From positions 12,170,851 to 12,234,850 of the forward strand of contig NW_020653726.1 in the NCBI RefSeq assembly GCF_003589595.1: a stretch of 64,000 bases of DNA, written 5' to 3'. The notes beneath the pieces are model-generated. The model was not told the origin of the DNA. It saw only the letters and a program-made list of their open reading frames with translations, and did no database searches. Of the stretch, positions 57,400 through 64,000 are shown in pieces; positions within the stretch are counted from its first letter, which is position 1, and each line of letters opens with the position of its first letter. A program made the translations under genes and the position numbers. The DNA is from Hyposmocoma kahamanoa. Lineage: Eukaryota > Arthropoda > Insecta > Lepidoptera > Cosmopterigidae.

Positions 57400-57829
57400 T
57401 GTCCCAAAACTCAAAGATAACCTGAGAACAGGATGTTGATCTGACATCCCGTTCTCGAGATTTGAACCCCCTACACTTTTTTCTGGGATTGTCTGAAAGA
57501 AAAAGTTTATGCAAAACCGATATCAAACGTTGCCGAATTACGACAAAGAATCACGGAAGCTGTACAACAGACAAATTTAGGACGATATACACGATTGGTG
57601 AAAAGGTCATATTTACGGCGTTTTCTGTGCTATTTAGGTTACCGTTACAAAAATTAGAACAGCAAAATTACCAAATTGGTAATTGTAGCTTAAAAACTAC
57701 AGGTCGAACATTTTTCATTAAAATGCTTATATCACAAAAAACATGACTCCGATGTTTTTTATTATTTTTTTAGGGTTGTTATAAACTAGGCAACATCCTG
57801 TTCTCGGGTTATCGTTGAGTTTTGGGACA
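57400..57829 (+). mobile_element. mariner/Tc1-type deletion derivative
   Basis: Inverted ends: TGTCCCAAAACTCAAAGATA at the left and the complement of TATCGTTGAGTTTTGGGACA at the right, extending into CCTGAGAACAGGATG on both sides. The right end continues to CCTGTA, so a TA flank is possible. The left outermost bases are lost. Length 430 bp, far below a full 1.3 kb element. Confidence 0.65.
57467..57620 (+). pseudogene. C-terminal scrap of a DDE (mariner-like) transposase
   Basis: The frame reads TPYTFFWDCLKEKVYAKPIS then NVAELRQRITEAVQQ. (P).DFFLWG.LK.KVY..P....ELR.RI..A is the well-known segment following the last catalytic residue in insect mariner-type transposases. The expected LDFFLWG is YTFFWDC here. 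The DNA-binding and catalytic parts are deleted. Confidence 0.65.
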
Positions 57830-58269
57830 CCTGTATGTATATCAACTTGATATTATAAAAAACAAAACTAAAATAAAATATATTACGTGGAAAAGTACAT
57901 GAAGTGTCACCTTTAAAATGTTTAAGTAGCCCGTATTATTCCTTGGAGAGAAATACAGTAAAAAGTGCAAAATCAAGTAATATTAATGATGAGCAAAAGA
58001 CTAGTCCAATACCAAAAGTTCTATAATTTCGAAACAGGAAAGCTTATTTTAAAGTATTGACACGTAACACGCTGAAAGTTTTGCAAAGTTGAAATATCTG
58101 CTTTCATTTCAAATATATGTTGTCAATAGATTATTGATATCTACTAACTAGTTTTAGGTAGATATATCTGACTGCTGGTTCCTAACGGAAAGAACGTATT
58201 GGGCTCACCATGCTGTCCTCATGTCTTTTGAAGAGTTTTCTCCGTCATGCAGGGTTTTTTCCCATTTAC

Positions 58270-58400
58270 GAGGTTTATACTATAGTGAAACAAAAACTTT
58301 ACACTAACGATCATTTTCAGCTTCTATGTAAATACTTGGACGACAAAATTGCATGGTCATATATTATACCGTATATGTGAAATAAATATTGTAAATGATT
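58270..58400 (+). repeat. Dispersed repeat shared with 25560-25705
   Basis: TACTATAGTGAAACAAAAAC and AAATAAATATTGTAAATGAT are at the two ends, as in the other copy. Here a minus-strand SINE follows; there a plus-strand SINE follows ~200 bp on. Confidence 0.4.
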
Positions 58401-58437
58401 TCTTGCTCATTGTTCTTACGACCTACCGCTGCCTTTT

Positions 58438-58642
58438 TAACGCACACACTAATAGCCCCGCACTAGGGAAACCCTGTTTCGCGGGTGCCATTGACACACA
58501 CACACACACATACAACCACAAATTGCATCCAATCTCACGAGAGGAATAAATGTAGGCCATACACATATTTCCCGACTCGGGAATCGAACCCGGGACCTCT
58601 GCGTGGCAGTCCAGCGTAGTAACCTTTGGGTAACAAAGGCAG
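58438..58642 (-). repeat. tRNA-derived SINE family A, inverted
   Basis: The complement carries GTGCCATTGACAC, GGGAATCGAACCCGGGACCT (box B complement) and CTGCGTGGCAGTCCAG. The only minus-oriented family A copy of six. A (CA)n stretch lies inside at 58495-58511. Confidence 0.8.
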
Positions 58643-58724
58643 TTAAACGTGAAGTAAAGTTCAATGTGACAATTTCAAGTGTAATCTGCTTACCTGTGGA
58701 TTAAAGTACTTAATTTAGTAGTAG

Positions 58725-59005
58725 TAGATCTGCTTGTGAAATAGTTCATCCAGGGAAGTACTGCCACCTATTTCCGCTGCCAACCCTATGTGAGTATTAT
58801 TGCGATCCGGTTTTGAAGGATAAGTGCTGGTGAAATTACAGGACATGGAACTTGTAAACTTTTATCTAATGGTGACATGCAAAGTAGCAGTGCCTCAGAT
58901 TTTTGCAATTTAAACTGTGAGTGGCACTGCCACTGCTATCGACAGGTGTGTCGCTTACCACCAGGCGCACGCAGTTCGTCCCATCACGTGGCGCCATAAA
59001 AAAAA
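58725..59005 (+). repeat. Dispersed repeat family B, near full-length copy
   Basis: TTCATCCAGGGAAGTACTGC, CGGTTTTGAAGGATAAGTGC, CTATCGACAGGTGTGTCGCT and CACCAGGCGCACGCAGTTCG in order. Confidence 0.65.
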
Positions 59006-59009
59006 TATT

Positions 59010-59772
59010 TGAGTTATATTCTGAAAAATGTTTTCTGTTATCCAAAGCAGGGGTATTGTTGGAAAATCGTGCGTCAGGTAAAGCGTAGTGAAGACGGTCG
59101 ACCTGTCAAGAGGCACTAATTCATTATGCTAACGAGACTCTGCCTTCGACTTTGATGGATTGGCCTTTTTCCCTCGCATAAATGTGACGACCGAAGGGAA
59201 ACTCCTAAAAAATGGACCAATAACAGTGTATGCAAAACTTGAGCATCCCTAAACGAAAAATATAAGGATGTTGAAATTTTCCAACCCCGTAGAGAAATAC
59301 GAGACTGGTAACTCAGCTACCTCAAATGCGTTAAAATTAAACGCTGCCAACGGTTTTGACCTCAATAGTAAGTCGCACAAATTAAGCATAATAGATATAA
59401 TATACCCCAGAGAAAAATATTATTATAAGCTTTTGATATCCCTAAAACTATAAATGTAATAAAAAAAACTAGTGTCAACTTGGAACGCGTGACGTCATTG
59501 GTGGTAAACAAACTAGACATTATGCACTTACGACGCGACAGTCCAAACACTGGGGGACAGGGACTTGAAGCCTTAACTCATAGTCTAAAGCGTTTGGCAC
59601 TAGTCTCTCAGTCGATAAAACAGACAAACAAATAATAGAATATGTGACGTCGCTACGATGCTCCACATCAAAAAGGTGGAAAAAACAAATTTGACTGTTG
59701 CGAAATCTTGTGAATACGAGGTGTACATTACCGTCCCCATCGTCGTACCCCATCTTTTGGGGGAAAACAAAC
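59010..59772. other. Non-coding stretch with CRE-like palindromes
   Basis: TGACGTCA lies at ~59489 and TGACGTCG at ~59645; TGACGTCACGTGG follows beyond the hAT insertion at ~60855. No gene was identified. Confidence 0.3.
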
Positions 59773-59780
59773 GTTAGCAC

Positions 59781-60617
59781 TAAGGAATGCAATCCCGCAG
59801 GATAATCTTAGTCCCGGTATTTGCGGGAGTGCAAGTTTCTGATCCCATGGGATCCTGGTATTTGCTGGATCCCGCAGATAGCTGAAAGACTTCGAAAAAA
59901 AGTCATATCGTCAAACTACAAGTTTGCTAAGGGCTAAAATTCAAAGAAAGAAAGGATATTACTAAGTTGTTTATTAAGATCAATCACAATTTTGGAAGTA
60001 GGTAACCGCGCAAAAACGATAAAATATAAAACTAAAAGGTTCCATACAAACTAGGTAGCTAGCAGCGAACAAAGGCTCGCTGTGCTTCCACCCCAGCAGG
60101 AATAACCGTCATTAACGCGTTATAAGCAAACTGAAAATATGAGCCTTTTAACCCACATATATCAAAATAGTTATTGTCCTCGCCGAACTACCTCTAAGAC
60201 CCTAGAGAGGTTGACAAAGAAATCTTCCAAATCTTTTGACTTGGTATAAATTTTATATATTGTCGCTAACCTTTGGTCCATCTTCGTCGCTAATGCACAT
60301 GCAAATCTTTAATGCAACGTCTTAGGGCTTAAATTATCGATTTACTCAAGCTGCATTTCCCTAACTGTGAATTTCCACTTTCAAACAGTACTTCCACACA
60401 GCAGCAACTCTTGCAGAAAATAATAAAATAAAATAAATAATATATAAAGATATACATAGACATATCTCGATTCCGATCCGATCGATGCCGATCGTTTCAT
60501 CTGCTTATAGCTTATCCCGCAATTGCCGCGGGATCCCGCTCAGTTTACATGCGGGATCAATCCCGCAAAATTGGTGCAGGATCCCGGTATTTCGAGATCC
60601 CGGTATTGCATTCCCTA
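59781..60617. mobile_element. hAT-type non-autonomous transposon with 8 bp target duplication
   Basis: Perfect 8 bp duplication GTTAGCAC (59773-59780 and 60618-60625). Terminal inverted repeats: TAAGGAATGCAATCCCG at the left, TAGGGAATGCAATACCG on the complement of the right. Subterminal repeats of CCCGG(T/G)ATTT and GGGATC(C) occur in both ends, as is typical of hAT. 837 bp without transposase coding. Confidence 0.85.
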
Positions 60618-60894
60618 GTTAGCACACTTTGCACATTTTCGGTGATGGTTAAGACTATCCGTTCTTCCTAGAGCTCAAAAGGTTTGACTCAAAAAAAGTA
60701 TGTTTCTTTACCCCAGCTGACTATTATTGATTAACTAGGTATTGTGTTCAATCCAACATTTGTAGTTTTTAGTTAACAAGTGGCTAAACGGAGAAAAAAC
60801 AAGATAATACGCGACCATTGAACACGATGACATTTCTTTGTTTACCTATATATGTGACGTCACGTGGTTTGTTTGTTGTTTGCATTACATACTA

Positions 60895-61149
60895 GAGCCT
60901 ATGCACACAGCGTATTTTATACGCGCCGTAAATGAGTCATCTGCGCGTATACGCGCTGTAGTAGCGCGTGTGTGTAGCGCATTTTGATAAAAGATAGTTT
61001 TAATTTTAGTTTTGTTTGTTAATTCGAAGTAACTACCTACTCGAAATTGTAAGTGTAAAACTTCTTGCTTGCAACGCGACTTTTGCGCGCGTTTGAATCG
61101 ATACAATACAATCATCGGCGCGTATAAAATGCGCCGTGAGCACAGGGTC
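60895..61149. mobile_element. MITE with TTA-type flank (Harbinger-like)
   Basis: 255 bp. The left end is GAGCCTATGCACACAGCG then TATTTTATACGCGCCG; the complement of the right end is GACCCTGTGCTCACGGCG then CATTTTATACGCGCCG. Flanks are CTA (left) and TTA (right), so a 3 bp TWA duplication with one change is probable. Interior non-coding. Confidence 0.7.
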
Positions 61150-61152
61150 TTA

Positions 61153-61312
61153 GGGTCGTATTCTAGAACTCTACTCTATGTGTGTAGTGCTTTAAACCAT
61201 ACTACGAGTATGGTTTAAAGCACTCGAAATCATACTCAAGTCACTGCCATTAGGGTCGTATTTCCAGTGCAATCCTGACTTGAGCATTGAGTAGAGTTCT
61301 AGAATACGACCC
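61153..61312. mobile_element. MITE with perfect terminal inverted repeats and TTA duplication
   Basis: 160 bp. GGGTCGTATTCTAGAACTCT at the left and its exact complement at the right (24 bp perfect). TTA on both sides (61150-61152, 61313-61315). Inside lies a 17 bp-arm palindrome, GTGCTTTAAACCATACT + inverse, at ~61178-61214, and a second GGGTCGTATT at ~61253. It shares its left TTA with the right flank of the preceding MITE. Confidence 0.8.
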
Positions 61313-61915
61313 TTAGAAACGTTACTATTACAGATTTTATGTATTGATTTAAAACACAAATCATTATCAATTTTACAATAGACACAAAAATATTGTTTGA
61401 ATAATCGTCGATTGAACTATATTTCCGATGTTGGTCCTAAATGTAAATATATGTCAGATTGTCCGAATTTAAATAGGTATTTTAAATAGGTATGAACTTA
61501 TAAGCAACAATACACAAAAGCTATAATTTCAAAATTTTTTTTTTTGTTTATAATTACATTATTCAATACAGTCAAGACAACATAAAGCGTGACATTTTTG
61601 ACGCTGACCAAGCGACAAAGAGTTGACTTTAAATTTTAAATGTCGACATCTTGATATACTTACTCTACCATAAATCCTTTTTTCTTTATGTATGATATTC
61701 TCCCTTAATTAACATTTTGTGTGATTTTATCTAATAATGTAATGCTTTAGTGTGTATAACTTCATAATTTCAATTTAATATAACGTCATAGTTTATGATC
61801 ACATAAGTGCTCAGTGTGTATAATAATGTATAATCTATTTGTATCTAGAAAAACACGTTTTTCATATAAAATTGAAGACATATTTGCTGAAGTAGTAATT
61901 ATATTTAGTACATTT

Positions 61916-62107
61916 TTATGTACATTGGTCATTTAGCGCTTTTTCCATTGTAGTTTGCTGGGCCTTAGGAGGATAATCCACCCGAACAGTCAGTAGAAGA
62001 GGTTCTTCCAGAAATAAATAACTTACTGCTGCCGAATCGTTGGCGTTATTGATCAGTATTAACCGAGAACATATATCAAAACTGGCACTGGCCCAGTCTA
62101 GTGGCCG
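61916..62107 (-). CDS. Possible terminal coding exon, unidentified
   Basis: After an acceptor-like TTTATTGTTACCTTCATAG on the minus strand, 63 codons are open to a TAA at 61916: LDWASASFDICSRLILINNA, then VSYLFLEEPLLLTVRVDYPP, KAQQTTMEKALNDQC. Composition is normal for a folded beta-rich protein segment, with no stop. No family is recognised. It lies ~90 bp past the end of the zinc-finger exon on the same strand and could be an alternative last exon or part of another gene. The plus strand of the same segment also has an acceptor (ag at 61952-61953) and a donor (gt at 62116-62117) but has stops in all frames. Confidence 0.3.
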   Translation of the reverse strand, partial: RPLDWASASFDICSRLILINNANDSAAVSYLFLEEPLLLTVRVDYPPKAQQTTMEKALNDQCT

Positions 62108-62194
62108 CTATGAAGGTAACAATAAACATTATAGATATCCAAATTGAAAATAAAAAGATGGTCTGTTCAATATAATTTAATTAAAACTATATTT

Positions 62195-62647
62195 CTAAGA
62201 TGCGGGATGTTTTCGATTACAATGCGCAATCATTTGTTTCTTACTGTGGAATGTATGATTACAATTTACACATTTAACACTTCGAACGCCTGTGTGAACG
62301 CTTTGATGCCTTTTAAACGATCCTTGTGACACAAATTCTTTACTACAAATAGGGCATTTGTAGCGTTGTCCGGTGTGAGCCATTTGATGTTTCGTCAGCT
62401 GAGATTTATTTTTATATGCCTTGTTACATATTGAACAAGCAAACGGCCGGTCATCACTGTGCCATATTAGATGTTTCTCTAACGTTTTAAGAGTAGGGAA
62501 GCCTTTGGAACAATAATCGCAAATGTATATTTTCTCTTGAATCATTCGTTTGAGATGCATTTGCAAAGTGTGCTGATTCTTGAAGACCCGATTGCAATGG
62601 TTACATACCAGAGACTTAGACTCCGTGTGGACACACTCGATATGTAA
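62195..62647 (-). CDS. C2H2 zinc-finger protein, last exon
   Basis: The coding exon begins after an acceptor (TTTCTTCCGTAG, in-frame TAG just upstream) and gives 150 residues to the stop at 62195. Fingers from the exon start: the tail of a split finger (HIECVH); CNHC..HTLQMHLKRM, in which the second His is Met; then CDYC..KHLIWH, CSIC..KHQMAH, CPIC..RHQSVH and CVNC..AHCNRKH, all with C-X2-C-X12-H-X3/4-H. Linkers HSDDRPF, HTGQRY and HTGVRS are TGEKP-like, so a DNA-binding, probably nuclear, regulator is expected. Upstream exons (possibly with a ZAD domain, common in insects) are not found in the window. AATTAAAT lies ~20 bp after the stop as a possible poly(A) signal. Confidence 0.85.
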   Translation of the reverse strand, partial: LHIECVHTESKSLVCNHCNRVFKNQHTLQMHLKRMIQEKIYICDYCSKGFPTLKTLEKHLIWHSDDRPFACSICNKAYKNKSQLTKHQMAHTGQRYKCPICSKEFVSQGSFKRHQSVHTGVRSVKCVNCNHTFHSKKQMIAHCNRKHPAS

Positions 62648-62659
62648 CTACGGAAGAAA

Positions 62660-63060
62660 TTGTACTATTAGCCTTTTAAATGTAACAGAATAGCTATTGA
62701 GAAGAATAATTAATTTTATTAAAAAAATAAACTACCATTAGTATTGATTTTAATCGACTTAATAAAATATTCAAATTCACATTTTATTTATTCAGACCAC
62801 AAAGAGTCCATATGTGTAAAATAAACTGCAAATAAAATCTCGTTAGTAATAATATAAAACACACAAATAATTGATTATAAAATAATTAAGCGTGAGGATT
62901 TATCAGAGCCGATACCCAATGCCTTTGTAAAGCACTGTCCGGTCTCTCGGCTAGTATCTTCAGTATGCTGTTCGGGCTCCCCAGCTCCCATTCTGCGTCT
63001 TACCGACATAATTTTTTTACGCTTTAGTGCAAAAAAGCCAGTGTATACAAAAAAATATAT
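62660..63060. other. Upstream flank of the zinc-finger exon, presumed intron
   Basis: AT-rich. The minus strand at ~63015-62880 has an ATGTCG|GTAAGA context and a short open frame (SVRRRMGAGEPEQHTEDTSR...), which could be an exon or a repeat; it cannot be decided from sequence alone. Confidence 0.25.
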
Positions 63061-63061
63061 T

Positions 63062-63195
63062 TCTCAATTCGACTGTTTTTTTTGTATTTGTGTATATGTT
63101 ATGTGATTACTACGACATTTGTGAACCGATTTCGATTATTATTTTTTTTGTTGGAAAGGGGGTACCTCAGTAGTGGTCCCGTTGCAATTTGAAAA
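63062..63195 (-). repeat. Dispersed repeat family D, copy 4, inverted
   Basis: GAACCGATTTCGATTATTAT, TTTTTTTGTTGGAAAGGGGG and TACCTCAGTAGTGGTCCC are the complements of the family blocks. Confidence 0.6.
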
Positions 63196-63217
63196 AAATT
63201 TTCCACCTTTAAGCGTC

Positions 63218-63690
63218 CAGTTACACGAAGCGAATGTTTTCGCGCGGCGGACGCGGGGCGACCGCCCAGTTACCACGCCTTCATGTAGGTACATTAACGG
63301 CGAATCTGAATTGTATTTACTAGGCTTTAAATTCCTCTGAATTATACAACCGGCCGCCGCGTAGACCAAACTCAAGCCAGGCCTTGTACTCTCGTTCTCC
63401 GCATGATGCGAATGAAGCTTCATACCTAACATTGTCTTTTAATCTGGTTGAGTATTAATTATTTCACAGTAATTGTTTCGGACGGATGTCGGACGGAGAA
63501 CGAGATTAGACTCCCAGGTTCACCCGCGTGCCCGGGATGCTTATTTAAGTTAAAAAGTAAAAGCAAAATGAATAGAGCGTATTTTGCCATGACAGTTAGA
63601 CGCACGCGGTCGCTGCGCGGCGGCAACGCGGTCTCCGCTCGGCGACCGCGCGGGGTGAGCGCGGTAAAATTCGTGTCGAATAAATGCGCC
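63218..63690 (+). repeat. GC-rich dispersed repeat family E, copy 2
   Basis: Starts CCAGTTACACGAAGCGAATG and ends ...AAATTCGTGTCGAATAAATG. The two ends are partly complementary (CGAAGCGAATG / ATTCGTGTCG with GCGCGG beyond), as in a MITE with degenerate inverted repeats. Internal blocks match 45888-46165, with ~200 bp additional sequence in the middle. Confidence 0.5.
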
Positions 63691-63829
63691 CTAAGGGTGC
63701 CAAATTAGAGGATGAATCCGGTTTATCCGACCCACTTTCCTTTAACCAATTTCAATAAAACTTGGCAAATAGATGTAATTCCACAAATTTTTGAGGTCGG
63801 TTTTGTAAGTGCAAAACAAATTTTTAAAT

Positions 63830-64000
63830 GCCTCTGTGACCGAACGGTTACCATGCCGGACTGCCACGCAGAGATCCCAGGTTCGATTCCCGGGCCGTGA
63901 AAAATATTTGTATGGCCTACATTTATTTCTCTCGAGAGTTTGGATGTAATTTGTGGTTGTCTATGTGTGTGTCCGTGGCACCCGCGACACAGGGTTTGCC
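63830..64000 (+). repeat. tRNA-derived SINE family A, cut by window end
   Basis: GCCTCTGTGACCGAACGGTT, CTGCCACGCAGAGATCCCAG, GGTTCGATTCCCGGGCCG, then the family body up to CGACACAGGGTTTGCC at the edge. Confidence 0.85.

Noticed and set aside
1..64000. CRISPR arrays, bacterial operons, rRNA genes
   Set aside because: No regularly spaced short repeats with unique spacers, no ribosome-binding sites before ORFs and no rRNA motifs; the content is insect nuclear DNA.

Overview
The window looks like a gene-poor, transposon-rich stretch of an insect nuclear genome, most probably a moth or butterfly (Lepidoptera). Grounds: the DNA is AT-rich; there are no long open reading frames or bacterial-style operons; tRNA-derived SINEs of lepidopteran type are frequent; and remnants occur of Jockey/CR1-like LINEs, BEL/Pao, irritans-type mariner, PIF/Harbinger, hAT and Penelope-like elements. 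No host gene is complete here. The only convincing host coding sequence is the last exon of a C2H2 zinc-finger gene on the minus strand (62195-62647). A possible second minus-strand exon lies just downstream (61916-62107).

Layout. 0.5-3.6 kb: a Penelope-type inverted-repeat element with a DNA transposon nested in it, then two LINE 3' ends placed head to head. 4.8-5.2 kb: a tRNA-SINE with inverted arms. 7-25 kb: mostly AT-rich non-coding DNA with scattered copies of a ~300 bp dispersed repeat (called family B), SINEs, two more Penelope-type copies, LINE relics and a Harbinger MITE that still carries a 52-codon MADF-like reading frame. 25-29 kb: SINE, LINE relics and CA/CT microsatellites. 29.16-35.18 kb: one minus-strand BEL/Pao LTR retrotransposon with both LTRs and a tRNA-Trp primer-binding site. 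It has lost protease and most of reverse transcriptase by internal deletion and is interrupted by at least three insertions. 35.76-37.06 kb: a full-length but dead mariner. 37-42 kb: repeats, MITEs and a LINE relic. 42.16-42.69 kb: a Penelope-type copy containing an assembly gap of exactly 400 N. 44-52 kb: SINEs, two LINE 3' ends of one family and an inverted second copy of the DNA element seen at 0.65-1.58 kb. 54-56 kb: two degenerate tandem arrays. 57-61.3 kb: a mariner-type deletion derivative, a hAT element with an 8 bp target duplication and two abutting TTA-flanked MITEs. 61.9-62.65 kb: the host exon(s). 63.2-64 kb: repeats and a SINE cut by the window edge.

The most unusual architecture is shared by two unrelated-looking repeat families. 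Each has inverted arms, an extra segment on one end only, and perfect or near-perfect 11-14 bp target duplications. One family fits Penelope-like elements, whose long terminal repeats can be inverted and carry a one-sided extension of about 34 bp. The other encloses a tRNA-like Pol III promoter. Nothing in the window forms a pathway or operon. The genes shown work, or worked, only for mobilisation of their own elements. Family and domain assignments rest on motif recognition by eye; no database or folding computation was run.
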